From: a bacterium
GTDB lineage: Bacteria; Verrucomicrobiota; Verrucomicrobiia; Limisphaerales; JAJXZI01
Direction of reading: 5' to 3'
Assembly (NCBI GenBank): GCA_021780115.1
Contig: JAJXZI010000289.1
Span: forward strand, 1 to 40,681
DNA: 40,681 bases
Of this stretch, positions 33,201 to 40,681 are shown in pieces. The stretch's first letter is position 1. Each line of letters begins with the position of its first letter. Under the pieces are notes generated by a model, which was given only the letters and a program-made list of their open reading frames with translations, ran no database searches and had not been told where the DNA came from. The position numbers were made by a program, and so were the translations under genes.

Positions 33201-36200
33201 GACGCGGGAGGCAGGCAGCGCCCGGATCGGCGCGCCGCACGGCCGCGGCGTTTGGCCGATAGCTTGTTGGGTGCTGTCCGACACCGCGCGGACCGGGGCA
33301 AAACCGCTACCCAGATTCGAGAGAGGCCGTCCGGCTGGGTTTAACGATTCCAGACCCAAGTCAATCTGGGAGTTGGCTAAGTCACCGCCGGGCGCATAGA
33401 CCACGACATAGTAGTGCAAGGCGGCGTTGGGCGGCTTGTCGGTCGGTTCCAAGTCAGAGGCGAGGCCAACATTCGTGTTGAGATTGGCAGGTGCCAGAGC
33501 GGAAAGGTGGCTTGCGCCGCTGAACAACTGTTCCAGCTCCGCGTCCCCTTTCAGGTTCAGCATCGTCGGATCTACCAAAGTCGTGTTGTTGGGGAAACTG
33601 ACAAATTCCATCTGCGGCGGAGATTGCACCACGGTTCCCCGTCCGCTGTCCGCCACGGCGTGGACACCATAGTCCGTGGTCCCAAAGCTGCGAGTAATCC
33701 CGCCGGCCCCGGGAATGACATCCACGATGGCCGGATGCAACTGGCCGGCGGGCACGTTGTTGACCGCGAGCAACGATGGGTCGAGCACCACGGTGTTTTG
33801 CGCGCCCGCCAGTTCCAGCAAACCGCCCGAACGCATCGACACGGATTCCATGTCGCCGCCCAGCACCGAAGTGGGAATGGGAATCTTGTTCACCAGCTTC
33901 GGTTGTTCCGGCAAGGAGACGTCGAGCACGGCCAGAGTTTGAAGGCCGTTGGTATCCGGCTCGAGTGAAACCAAGGCCGCGTTGATCGTCGTGGGAACGC
34001 CGTTAGTCAGAATCTGCAGGTCATCCAAGACGGACACCCAGCGCGGATAGGCACCGGTAAAAGCAAATGCCGCATCGGTCGGCGTCGCCGTGTTGAGCAA
34101 TTGTTGCCCATTGGCAATGACCGTGCGGTACATCGCCGGGAGGGGCGGACCGGTTGGCGTGTTGTCGGGTGGCACTAGTTGCACGCCGTCTCGCAAGGTG
34201 ATACCGACCGTCTGCGCGCCGGGGCTGACCGAAAAGTCGAGGATCTTCTGGGTCGTCCCTTGGAGCACGTAGCTAAAGTCCAAACCGAAAAACTGCGGTG
34301 GGTGCGTCGGCGGGATGGGGATTTGCTCTCCCGGATCCACATAGTCTCCGTCATTGTTCAAGTCGAGTCCAGGCCGGCCGTTTTGGAACGCCTCCTGTTG
34401 GGCCGGACTGGATCCATACCCGAAGATGAGTTCCTGCAAGTTGACAAAGCCAAGCAATTGAATGTCTGCCCCATTTTCCTCGTAAACCAAGTACGGCGGC
34501 GCCCAGCGGACCTTGGTGACGGCTGAGCCCACTCGGAAACTGACCATCGGCGAGGCCAGAACCTGTGGGTCCGTTGGATCGCCCATGTTGATCACCCATA
34601 GATACTGACCGGGCACGCTGACCGCGGATCCCTGGACGCTTCCAAACGAGGTAAACTGCGTGCCTAGGTCGCCGCCAACCACCACGACCAGATCGTTGGT
34701 CTGGATACTGTCCTGGGCGTTGCGCTTGTAACGAAACTGCGGAATGACCACCAAGTCCCGCGGCGCGCCGATCAAATGAAGCGGCGGCTCCGCGTGCGGT
34801 TGCAGAGGCCAAGTGATGTCGTAGATATCCAGGAAATTGCCTTGTGGCGCTTGGTCTAGTACATACAACCAGTTGCCACTGATGACGGCGCCGCGCCCAT
34901 TGAATAATTGGGGCAGCACCGATGTAGCCGGTGGCGCTGTGCGGAAAGTCGTCGTAAAACTGACGGGTGTTGTTGAACTGGGCACTTGATTCAAGGGCTG
35001 CGCGGCCAAGTCCCGGATTGACTGCCCGGATAGAGTTAGCTGGAACGTCGTTCCGGCCGGCAGTCCGGGATATTGCAACGCAAGGGTCTGTTGGTCCGAG
35101 CTCAGTCGGACATTAGGGACGATCGGCGCGGCCAGGGAAGTCCCGAGGCTGTTGAGGCTGATTCCGGCCAAGTGATTGGTCACATAGGCATCAATCGGCT
35201 TGTTGAAAATGATCGTGATTTCTGAGTCCTCGCCGATGAAACCGTTGTCAGGAGGGTCAGTCTCGATGACCACGGGCCCATGCACGTCGTTGGTATCTGG
35301 CGCGGGGATGTTGGCCACGGGCGTTGGCGGCACCGGGCCAGTGAAAGCAATCTGGTAGGGAACGCTGACGCTGTTGTCCGCGCCATTGACACCGTTCGGA
35401 TTGAGGACCAGTACCGTGAGCGTGACCAGCACCGGCTGGTCCACCGTGAGCGTGCTGGTCCAGTGGGTGCTGGTGGGCGTCTGGGTCACGACGGGAGTGG
35501 ACTGCGTTAGTTGCGGGTTAGTCGCGGGCTGCCCGGTCAGCAAGTTCTCGGTGCCAAGGCTGACTTTGACGCGGATGTTTGGCGCCCCCGACGGTTGTGA
35601 GGCATCCACTACCACTTGGCACGGTTGGCCCGCCGCCGGTTGCACCGGCTCGTTGCCGATCTGGACCGAGGGTGGAATTTGATTCGTCACCGCCAACTGG
35701 AAGAAGAAGTCCTCGAACACCGCGCCGGCTAGACTTAGTTGTCCCTGCTGGCCCGGCAGCGCGGCGATAGGCGCGATCGGTTCCTGCAGAACGTCCTCAA
35801 ACAGCGGATGGGTGCAGGTCGCGATATATCTGGCGCCGGCAGCCGGTGCCACGGTGAGGAAGGAGCCGTCCGATCCGCTCGTGGCATAGACCATACCGGG
35901 ATATAATCGGCCTGGCTCGTTGACCAGCCCTCCGCCTACGAGTGAGACAGTAATGAAGGCCCCGCTAAGCGGCGTGGCGAGATCCATTTCCTTGATTTTC
36001 AGTGCTTGGTAGGAAAGTTCCACCAGAGCGCTTCCCAGATTGCCTACGGTGGTGTTGCCAAGGATGGTTGCCGGGAAACCCATCTGTTGCGCGAGTTGGA
36101 GTGGCACACCTATGTCCTGGTTTCCGACAATGCTGCCGACTTGCAGATTGTAGATTTGGCTGACCAAGCCGGCCGTCTCTAGTTGCTGGGCGATCTCATA

Positions 36201-39200
36201 GGGAACCGCCGTCACCTTGCCTTTGATAGTCACCGGCCTCGGACCAAAGAGCAATGGGACGATAACTTGATTGAAGGCGACTTGTGCCAGCAACCCGGCT
36301 GACCCGAGCGACGAAACCAGCAAGCCCGTCGAGGTATCCAAGGCGCCCGCGAGAGTTCCAGGAATAGGATCCTTAGGACGATGGCCGCCTGAGCTCTGGC
36401 GCCTCTTGAGGGAAATGGCGGGCGATGACTGCGGCACGAACTGCAATTGATCCATGATTTCAAAGGTGGTGACATCCTGGGTGTTCCGGACCAAGGCAAC
36501 GGCTGCCGCGGCATTGGTCCCCGGCTCATTGGTTGGATAACCCAACGCTGCCAGGTCCACCGGGAAACTCACCTGAATCGGCAGCGTGGGCGGCGGGCCT
36601 TCGATGTGTAAATTGAGCGCGCCACCCGCCACGGTGGCGTTGGTCGGCATCACGCCGCCCAGTTGGGTCACCAGCTCATTGGTATTGACCGACACTAACT
36701 TGAACTTCGTGCGCGATTGGATGGCGTTCGGCGGCACCGTGACCAACACCGCGCCACCATCTCCGCTCGCCTGCAGTGTGCCGCCTTGCGGATAGAGGCC
36801 CACCGAGCCGTCGTCGAACAATTGGCGATTGACCGGCACGTAGATGCGCGTGCCGTTGAGGCTGACAAAGGTGGCCGAGATGAAGTCCTGGGCCTGGCCG
36901 CTGACGGCACTGGCAAAGCTGCCGTCAGATTTCGACAGGATGGTGGTCGTCTCACCGGTGCCTTCGTTGACGACGATCACCGGCACGCCCGAATCGGCCG
37001 CGCCCGCGGTGCCTTGCACCACCACCAAGTTCTTGTTGGTTCCGGGCACAAACCCCGGAATTTGCGCCACCACGTTGGTATCCACGTTGGTCGCGCCCGG
37101 CTCGTAAATGATCAACTGTGCCGTCGCGCTGCGCGCCGACAACGCCACCGTCGCGAAGGTGAACTGGCTCTGGCCTTGCAGCGGGCGGCCCAGGCTGTCA
37201 GCGATGTTCGTGGACAGTGCGACGGTGAACTGGCTTGCGGCGTCCAGTTGCCCGTTTGGCAGCAGCGTCAGTGTGGTATTGGCCAAGTCGAGGCTGAAGG
37301 TCGCGCCCACCACTTGGTTGCTGCCTTCGAGCAATTGCACCGCATTGCTGACCAGCGTTGCCGGATTGAGCGGCCGGTTGAAGGTGATCGCAACCGAGGT
37401 GATTTGGGGCACGTTGGTCGCCGCATCCGCGGGCGTGATCGACGCCACGCGCAGACCGCTGACACCCAAGGCGACGCTCGTGCTCACCGGCGTCAAAGCG
37501 GCTGGCACCGTGATCGGCTGCGCGCCGGTATCGCCGGTGACCGGATTCAGCAAACTGACCGTGTCTGTGCCGACCGGCGCCAGCAACTTGAAGGAGCCGT
37601 CCGCGGCCGAGAAAGTCAGCCACGGTTCGCCCGCGACGCTCACCGGCAAACCGCCGGCCGGCCGGCCGCTCGCGTCTTTGGCGACGCCTTCCACCAATCC
37701 TTGCTGTGGCTGGACCTGCGCCAGGACGTACTGGCCCGAACCCGTCAGGCCGGCCAACCGGTCACTGTTGGTTGGTTCGTCGCTCAGGAGATTGCCATTG
37801 GCATCGCTATGCACTCGCGCGCGGGGTTCCAGGCCGTAAAGCCCGGTCGAGTCGATCACCCGAGCCAACACGAAGGTGGAATTGGCGGGCAAGCCGCTGG
37901 CTTGGACCGAGAGTTCCTGGTTGGTGGCTGCGCCGTCGAAGGCCGCCTCAAAGGCTGCCAGCACCGGCTGGTTTGTCCCAGTCAGGCCGACGAAATTCGT
38001 GGGACTGACGTTTCGCAAGAGGATCGCTTCTCGCCGCGGCAACGTCGCCGGCGCCGCCAGCAGACGGACGGGCGCGCTGGCGATTTGGCCGCCGTTGGTG
38101 TCGAGCACGCCGCCGCTGAAGTCGCTCGGGGCAAACAGGTCCACGCGGACGTCGGCTTGGTTCAGGCGGTCTGGCCCGAAGAGGAGCACCGGCCGGAGCG
38201 GAAACCGCGCGTGGAGCGTCCCGTTGCTCGGATCGCCCGGCCGTTGGTAGCCGACGATGAAGCTGTCAAACTGTGGCGGCGCGCGCGTTGAATTGTCCTG
38301 GAGTTGGTAGCTTTGGCTGACTTCGCCACGCAGCAGAGTACCGCTGGCCAACGAGCCGGTGATGTTGGTCACCGCTACGTCGGCGGTCGCCGTCACGAGT
38401 TCCGGCATCGGGCTCGCCGGGCTGGTGGCGGGCGTCACGGTGCCGCTGGCCAAGAAATTCGTGGGATCGGGCGCGAGGGCCGCACTGGCCGACAGAGCGC
38501 TGCCGACGACCGCCGCGGGTGGAGCCACGGGCGTCGCGTCCGCCACCACCAGCGCGTAGGCGCCGCTGCCCGGCAACACGACGCTCAACGCATTCGTGGC
38601 GTGGCCCGTCACCAGTTGCAGCGTCTGCCAGGCCAGTGAGCCTGGATCAAGTCTGACCAACGCCACCGTGTCATTGGTGCCGAGCGGGCCCCACGGCGTC
38701 AGTGTCGCGGCGGCCGGCTGCGTCGGTTCGCGATCCAGTTCCAACCAAAACGCCTGCAGCGGACTCCAGCCTTGTGGCAGCAACGCCGGCAGCGTTTGGC
38801 CGTCCAGCGCGGTCATTGTCGCCGTGGTGTTTTGCGAGACGCTCGCCGGGGCAAATTGCACCTGGACGGTTTGGTTGCTGGTCGTGCCGCCGGTCAGCGG
38901 TGAGACCGGGAAGCTTTGCGCGTTGCGCGTCGTCAGCCACGGATACGGAACCACCGTCACCTGGTTGGAGATCAAGGTCGCCTGCCGCCAGACCGGTAGA
39001 TAACCTGGTTGGTTAAATTGCCAGGTGTAATGACCCGCCGCCGGTCCGAGCGTCACTACCCCGAAGGCCGGGTCAGTCGTGTTCGTCGCGCTGCCGGCGG
39101 GCCCGCTTTCCAGGATGGTCACACCCGCCAGCGGCTGGCCCACCTGATTGAGCGAGCGAGTGAACCCGAGCGCCGCCGCCGAGGCTTGGACCGTCGGCGC

Positions 39201-39647
39201 AAACACCCGCGTCACAAGCTGCGGCGCCAGATTCGTCGTAAACTCCAGCGCGAGCGTGCGCGGCTGGGTTTGGCCGGCCGCCGCCAGCGCGTTGTGCGTC
39301 AACTGTGGGCTCAGATCGAAGAAGGCTTGCCCCGCCGACACGCCGTCCGGGCGCAACGCCCCGCTGGTGCCGGTGAAGCGGTCCACCAGCAACACGACCG
39401 GGCCGGAGAACGTCGCGCTGGCCTTGTTGCTGAGTGTCACCTCCACGTCCCACTCGTTGGCCGCGCGGTTGAATCGCATCGCGGTAAAATACACATCGAG
39501 GTTGGTGGTCACCTCCTGCAAATCCAGCGTCACGCCGCCCAGCGGAAACTCGCGGGCTGCGGCCCAGCGTGCAATGCCCACCGCCACCAAACCGACCCCT
39601 AGCCACCGGCTCACGCTTGGCCACTCGGATGCACTTCGGCGCTTCAC
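27300..39647 (-). CDS. Giant secreted RHS/YD-repeat protein (4115 aa)
   Basis: The GTG at 39645-39647 is chosen because AAGGAG stands 6 nt upstream and it opens a fresh signal peptide (basic 'VKRRSASEWPSVSRW', core 'LGVGLVAVGIARWAAA'). Order (approximate): large N-terminal region with a carboxypeptidase-regulatory-like module near 37.6 kb and Big_5 Ig domains near 37.4 and 35.2 kb; a beta-propeller-like section at 34.4-34.9 kb ('ISGNWLYVLDQAPQGNFLDI'); a DUF6531-type RHS entry domain at 32.8-32.4 kb ('FGVGWDFNYNQRL'); YD repeats to 28.85 kb; an Ig-like insert at 28.4-28.8 kb; the RHS-associated core at 28.34-28.16 kb ('YDTGLIYLRARFYDPYSGMF' ... 'NNPVSARDPSGL', self-cleavage motif intact); and a 283-aa C-terminal domain, rich in Pro and Glu, that matches no toxin family I know. 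No immunity gene follows. The frame has no stop between it and the PEP-CTERM-like segment upstream. Confidence 0.85.
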   Translation of the reverse strand: MKRRSASEWPSVSRWLGVGLVAVGIARWAAAREFPLGGVTLDLQEVTTNLDVYFTAMRFNRAANEWDVEVTLSNKASATFSGPVVLLVDRFTGTSGALRPDGVSAGQAFFDLSPQLTHNALAAAGQTQPRTLALEFTTNLAPQLVTRVFAPTVQASAAALGFTRSLNQVGQPLAGVTILESGPAGSATNTTDPAFGVVTLGPAAGHYTWQFNQPGYLPVWRQATLISNQVTVVPYPWLTTRNAQSFPVSPLTGGTTSNQTVQVQFAPASVSQNTTATMTALDGQTLPALLPQGWSPLQAFWLELDREPTQPAAATLTPWGPLGTNDTVALVRLDPGSLAWQTLQLVTGHATNALSVVLPGSGAYALVVADATPVAPPAAVVGSALSASAALAPDPTNFLASGTVTPATSPASPMPELVTATADVAVTNITGSLASGTLLRGEVSQSYQLQDNSTRAPPQFDSFIVGYQRPGDPSNGTLHARFPLRPVLLFGPDRLNQADVRVDLFAPSDFSGGVLDTNGGQIASAPVRLLAAPATLPRREAILLRNVSPTNFVGLTGTNQPVLAAFEAAFDGAATNQELSVQASGLPANSTFVLARVIDSTGLYGLEPRARVHSDANGNLLSDEPTNSDRLAGLTGSGQYVLAQVQPQQGLVEGVAKDASGRPAGGLPVSVAGEPWLTFSAADGSFKLLAPVGTDTVSLLNPVTGDTGAQPITVPAALTPVSTSVALGVSGLRVASITPADAATNVPQITSVAITFNRPLNPATLVSNAVQLLEGSNQVVGATFSLDLANTTLTLLPNGQLDAASQFTVALSTNIADSLGRPLQGQSQFTFATVALSARSATAQLIIYEPGATNVDTNVVAQIPGFVPGTNKNLVVVQGTAGAADSGVPVIVVNEGTGETTTILSKSDGSFASAVSGQAQDFISATFVSLNGTRIYVPVNRQLFDDGSVGLYPQGGTLQASGDGGAVLVTVPPNAIQSRTKFKLVSVNTNELVTQLGGVMPTNATVAGGALNLHIEGPPPTLPIQVSFPVDLAALGYPTNEPGTNAAAAVALVRNTQDVTTFEIMDQLQFVPQSSPAISLKRRQSSGGHRPKDPIPGTLAGALDTSTGLLVSSLGSAGLLAQVAFNQVIVPLLFGPRPVTIKGKVTAVPYEIAQQLETAGLVSQIYNLQVGSIVGNQDIGVPLQLAQQMGFPATILGNTTVGNLGSALVELSYQALKIKEMDLATPLSGAFITVSLVGGGLVNEPGRLYPGMVYATSGSDGSFLTVAPAAGARYIATCTHPLFEDVLQEPIAPIAALPGQQGQLSLAGAVFEDFFFQLAVTNQIPPSVQIGNEPVQPAAGQPCQVVVDASQPSGAPNIRVKVSLGTENLLTGQPATNPQLTQSTPVVTQTPTSTHWTSTLTVDQPVLVTLTVLVLNPNGVNGADNSVSVPYQIAFTGPVPPTPVANIPAPDTNDVHGPVVIETDPPDNGFIGEDSEITIIFNKPIDAYVTNHLAGISLNSLGTSLAAPIVPNVRLSSDQQTLALQYPGLPAGTTFQLTLSGQSIRDLAAQPLNQVPSSTTPVSFTTTFRTAPPATSVLPQLFNGRGAVISGNWLYVLDQAPQGNFLDIYDITWPLQPHAEPPLHLIGAPRDLVVIPQFRYKRNAQDSIQTNDLVVVVGGDLGTQFTSFGSVQGSAVSVPGQYLWVINMGDPTDPQVLASPMVSFRVGSAVTKVRWAPPYLVYEENGADIQLLGFVNLQELIFGYGSSPAQQEAFQNGRPGLDLNNDGDYVDPGEQIPIPPTHPPQFFGLDFSYVLQGTTQKILDFSVSPGAQTVGITLRDGVQLVPPDNTPTGPPLPAMYRTVIANGQQLLNTATPTDAAFAFTGAYPRWVSVLDDLQILTNGVPTTINAALVSLEPDTNGLQTLAVLDVSLPEQPKLVNKIPIPTSVLGGDMESVSMRSGGLLELAGAQNTVVLDPSLLAVNNVPAGQLHPAIVDVIPGAGGITRSFGTTDYGVHAVADSGRGTVVQSPPQMEFVSFPNNTTLVDPTMLNLKGDAELEQLFSGASHLSALAPANLNTNVGLASDLEPTDKPPNAALHYYVVVYAPGGDLANSQIDLGLESLNPAGRPLSNLGSGFAPVRAVSDSTQQAIGQTPRPCGAPIRALPASRVSNNPHSVFYNWFLSRPFALITESVSPRDVARIQTDDGVEREILFSGYWLRAFIDPDESRNVVFGPFTAQADTQRQIIYPIATVKARTVNRSYITGDNPPPAGGYEPMDATFHTICAHSGESRVQAVDMALPSPSMPIQIQRAIGNQDTYEGPFGVGWDFNYNQRLTILDPLTFPAGLQMPLVVRDSKGDSQIAGSQDVLFHSGLGETYHFQWRGTNMPPGYAQDPLVRDFDYQHRVSDYYLPSPGQGVFDLLVKFKEGTFERLTPGGMRFRYARDGKLQTILDRFPKNRHELQYDRNGWLVRIDDRSVSAPRYVRFGYCRRQGTDPDFDPTVDMNTANPRVEGKICRLLDYAGGDVLFQYDSDGFLTNRLGIPVNGENGGYAGRSHTFYSYRDCKIASVSATVNGTPIVGAVNTSGPSGKPVALSVDGIGGQGKFTIPVDNSAANVGTETTAQQLADKSTVVRTFDKWGHVASETVCDATTLFTNSPDGLLLFVNRPEGNSDTMVYDSNDPVFRSRGNLLSRTVDPGPRGGSGYTETFQYDPRYNLKSGAQTTADGFVWTYTLSADGRSVSSIQYGNAGMDTFSYNDNGQLTSHTDIRGVTVSVTYDFTTGSVNTRKLGDSAYTYTYGSDYASQLGRPSSIALPEGAPIQFQYNANLQATEITRGALDEKLAYDEQGRPILRQTALGDGKVLTVRNTFDEKEFLRTNIIDGVEVNGQVTSLEWDLTPDPLSRLQSIRHPQGTVQSFGYDCRGNVKAMTNGDYVEEYTYDLNDNRVTVKQGGDLVGQTAYDGLDQPATITRKTGTQDESETRTYYPGGELLSRSITDPQFGVVQAENDDQIDALGRNLHVKLGGTTISPTYQYTYPSGSETVVGPRSTTTTTWNSAGYETGLTEDTIVNDVFHPDSNGHVRQIDRQEDGATYNDFFTFDDLDNRTSASDNLGTQFLYLSRAEGSLLAVTNALGHVTTYDQSVLSEVLSQRRADGMTFQFQHDPERFTTYAGDPGAGFHLTYDRDFRLATSTLRNSAATTRTSFDPRNMPTALTIPGGSETRQYDLLRRLTQRKVTYQATAWEEDRTYDALNRVRAETYIQNGGANDTASFTFDEGGPLLQAAYHEDGADFTVAYSYYGDGTRKSVTYPSGVTITENRDATGRLTGVSDANGNIISASAWQGNEEPKVLDLGATMRVVNSYDARGRLNGSRVTRLSDGAVLAHMRYQYDAANNLLVRQFVHRGGRADVFNFDLGERVSLAQIGVLATNSTAAGPALYQRQYNYHASGLDYLTTDSRSGPLPDPTPFATNWTAHDNFLLPGFVDGVALGSDPMGNVSQMQLQVRPANAFGPQSVSATLQHDGLGRLVTVTRADGVSIQCQYRPNGLRFSRKVFQAGALTAYSAYVYDETGRLIEEYDRTGAPVLIGRYYYGNSDAPAAADLRDPSSGQLRRYYFLRDAAASVIAVADQNGNVVERAWYDTFGQPAIERRDTFPPVVQKITADAGGALLISMSEPVVPAWFDPGPGGGVVTLTNNLQSAFTFQGGITGAVTLVSASTGTKPFSVVRFTPSQTVSGSMTLGLAAGTLSDEWDNTNAAQSFTLTNLGAPAGTILFTNPSPTDTSPVSLARSDVGSPFLFHGQYFDYDTGLIYLRARFYDPYSGMFLEPDPLGYEDSVNLYAGMGNNPVSARDPSGLARRNIAGQKIPSARFGEPRLRVDGPLDFVAERGNVWKADYYKGPGAPNPRRDFSQFRRLALRSVREPTPFRPGGEDTILPTQMPRRAGAAEAEPPGGAKVIAQTPLAARPVEGAANAESPLAAAMRREGDWFNQMVREGKMNPKPLEELGNFRPWRDPQAKIRPAAPEEVAALEAGGEALQAAGFGPNKMARLRFNPLTNEEDANGRLLRENDLHAAYPDLFEERPKWEVLERPDPFRELGDAIQQLAPATEPQWHPTVQQPRQAIAEPYQPNRPTLPLGFAMPEF
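28161..28790 (-). other. RHS core with Ig-like insertion
   Basis: In ordinary RHS proteins a 'YDPFG' phrase is followed within a few residues by the 'GxxYDxxTGLYYxRARYYD' core. Here 'AWYDTFGQPAIE' (about 28.8 kb) and 'FHGQYFDYDTGLIYLRARF' (about 28.33 kb) are separated by ~140 residues. These begin with 'PPVVQKITADAGGALLISMS' and read like a Big_5-type Ig-like domain. The core and its DPSGL cleavage site resume intact afterwards. Confidence 0.7.
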
Positions 39648-40448
39648 AGCTTCTCCTTCAACGGAACACTCTCCACTACAGGAGCGCGGGCGGCCCTCCC
39701 TCCCCTGTGGATGGTCGTGGGGTCGCAACACGCCTGGTTCTCGCACTGCCGGTTGCGGCGCTGCCGCAGCGATCGGGAACCGTCTGCGCACCGAGCTTTG
39801 GCGGAAGACCCAGCCTAGCGCCACAACTAGCGCCCAGAGTCGCACGCTCGGGGGTTCCGGGATGGAAGCGACCTGCGGTGGAGTGAACCACCCCAACGAC
39901 ATCGCCGAGTTCAGATTGTCGAAGAGATCACAACCGACCGTGAGAGTGGAGCCCGTGAACGCCGCCGGGACGGGCACTTGAACGGCAAAGGCAACGCCCT
40001 GGCCGCTGATCGGCTGGAGGCTGGGCGGCGCGATAGCCTGGCGTTGGATCGCAGCATCGGCCAACGGCACCGCTCCTGGCGCCGGCGGCGCCCAGAGCAC
40101 GCCGCTGGCGTCGGCCGTCACCACCACGGCCGTCTCGTTCGTGGAGGCGCCTTGAAGGGAAACCGTGAACGAGTCGAGAAGAACCCCTGGCGCCGGCACT
40201 TCGCCACTCGCAAATCCAAAATCGAAGAGGATCATCGGGGCGGTCAAACCTTTGAACGAGAGGACCGCCTGTTGGCTTTGCAGCGGCGTACCACGGCCTG
40301 TCTGGAGCACAGTGAACGTGCCTTGTGCCCATAGGGCCGACCCCACTGCCCACCAACCCAGAATGCCGGCCCACCAGCGTTGAGCAGGCCGTCCGCGGCG
40401 CCACGTCCGCGGGCGCCAAGCGACGCGCCGACAAGCACACTCGAGCAT
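39648..40448 (-). CDS. PEP-CTERM-like secreted protein reading in frame into the RHS gene (no own stop)
   Basis: From ATG 40448 (in-frame TTG 40487 is further upstream) 267 codons run to the RHS start without a stop. Residues 1-42 form a signal peptide ('RRGRPAQRWWAGILGWWAVG' then SALWAQ). A beta-rich body of ~150 residues of unknown family follows. Residues 195-223 look like a PEP-CTERM sorting tail: 'SIPEP' (PEP 197-199), a hydrophobic helix 'RLWALVVALGWVF', then RRR. Such tails are cut by exosortase and attached to the envelope or extracellular polymer. The next ~44 codons look non-coding and lead to the AAGGAG of the RHS gene. The simplest reading is two genes whose separating stop was lost by mutation or a sequencing error; a true 4382-aa fusion is the alternative. 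Confidence 0.6.
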
Positions 40449-40501
40449 GGGACTCAAGGCAGAGGCGTCTCTCACCCAAACAGGCAAGCAGACGCGGCGA
40501 C

Positions 40502-40530
40502 ACAGTACTCATCCTGAGGATGTTTGTCAA
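40502..40530 (-). promoter_or_regulatory. Candidate promoter of the giant-protein operon
   Basis: On the minus strand TTGACA (40530-40525) is followed after exactly 17 bp by TACTGT (40507-40502). The 17-bp spacer consists mostly of the palindrome CATCCTCAGGATG followed by AG, so a dimeric repressor or activator could occupy the spacer. The predicted start lies ~45 bp upstream of ATG 40448. Confidence 0.55.
40510..40522. promoter_or_regulatory. Palindromic operator candidate 1 (CATCCTGAGGATG)
   Basis: A 6+1+6 perfect palindrome within the spacer of the minus-strand promoter. Its core TCCTGAGGA reappears as TCCTTAGGA at 40576-40584, centre to centre 64 bp (about six helical turns). The shared context on opposite strands is TTGACA, 3 or 4 bases, TCCTNAGGATGAGT. 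Confidence 0.5.
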
Positions 40531-40566
40531 CGCAACTGATGGTCGGCGGTGCGGTTGGGGTGCATC

Positions 40567-40598
40567 TTGACACTGTCCTTAGGATGAGTGGGTAAAAG
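40567..40598 (+). promoter_or_regulatory. Divergent promoter element with operator candidate 2
   Basis: TTGACA (40567-40572) on the plus strand is followed by CTG and TCCTTAGGATGAG (40576-40588). The -10 box is less clear: TAAAAG at 40593-40598 has a long 20-bp spacing. The resemblance to the minus-strand promoter is in the -35 box and the palindrome. It faces the gene that starts at 40628. Confidence 0.4.
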
Positions 40599-40627
40599 GT
40601 TCCTCAACCGGCAGAAAGCGAGATGAC

Positions 40628-40681
40628 ATGAAGAATGAACGGAAGCCGGAAGCCTTGAAGCCGCTGCCGAACTTGGCGGCA
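40628..40681 (+). CDS. Start of a divergent gene (3'-partial, 18 codons visible)
   Basis: ATG 40628 opens a frame that runs to the window end ('MKNERKPEALKPLPNLAA'). AAAGCGAG and GAGATGAC precede it as a weak ribosome site, and an upstream TTGACA/palindrome element points towards it. The basic, proline-containing start is compatible with a cytoplasmic protein such as a transcriptional regulator, but 18 residues are too few to assign a family. Confidence 0.45.
   Translation, partial: MKNERKPEALKPLPNLAA

Overview
The window looks like a chromosomal segment of a high-GC, Gram-negative soil or freshwater bacterium. It is most likely a Verrucomicrobiota member of the Pedosphaera/Limisphaera type. 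This is inferred from style, not from a marker gene: giant secreted proteins rich in Ig-like and carboxypeptidase-regulatory-like modules, the short terminal module ending in 'FYRLRVK', a PEP-CTERM-like tail, and an SGNH-TPR membrane protein. No rRNA, tRNA or CRISPR array was seen.

Layout. (1) 1-6.9 kb is ordinary chromosome. It holds the end of a response-regulator receiver domain, a solitary MoxR-type AAA+ ATPase, a DapA-family lyase followed by an NADP-type aldehyde dehydrogenase (probably the last two steps of a sugar-acid or hydroxyproline route to 2-oxoglutarate), and a membrane-anchored SGNH-TPR protein. (2) 6.9-8.3 kb is a secreted subtilase with an STN-like N-terminal domain. (3) 8.4-11.9 kb is a mosaic of broken and acquired DNA. 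It contains two 125-bp direct repeats with a hairpin, a frameshifted IS5-type transposase remnant, a small unknown gene, a PD-(D/E)XK nuclease-like gene, a 3'-truncated spermidine-synthase-type membrane gene and a frameshifted HpcH/HpaI aldolase remnant. (4) 11.9-40.5 kb is a single minus-strand unit. It begins with a PEP-CTERM-like secreted protein that has no stop codon of its own and reads in frame into a 4115-aa RHS/YD-repeat giant. After 21 bp it continues into a 5131-aa modular giant adhesin-like protein. (5) 40.5-40.7 kb is a divergent promoter region with two TCCTNAGGA palindromes, each downstream of a TTGACA box, and the first codons of a plus-strand gene.

How it works together. The 28.6-kb unit appears to be a dedicated surface or secretion operon: a small anchored protein, an RHS shell with an unrecognised C-terminal domain, and a giant multidomain stalk with a predicted beta-solenoid, Ig, LamG and a terminal module. 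It is driven from one divergent, palindrome-bearing promoter. No immunity gene follows the RHS tail. The mosaic region next to the 3' end of this unit shows repeated insertion and deletion, and it holds the one candidate defence-like nuclease. All functions are inferred from translated sequence; no database search was run.
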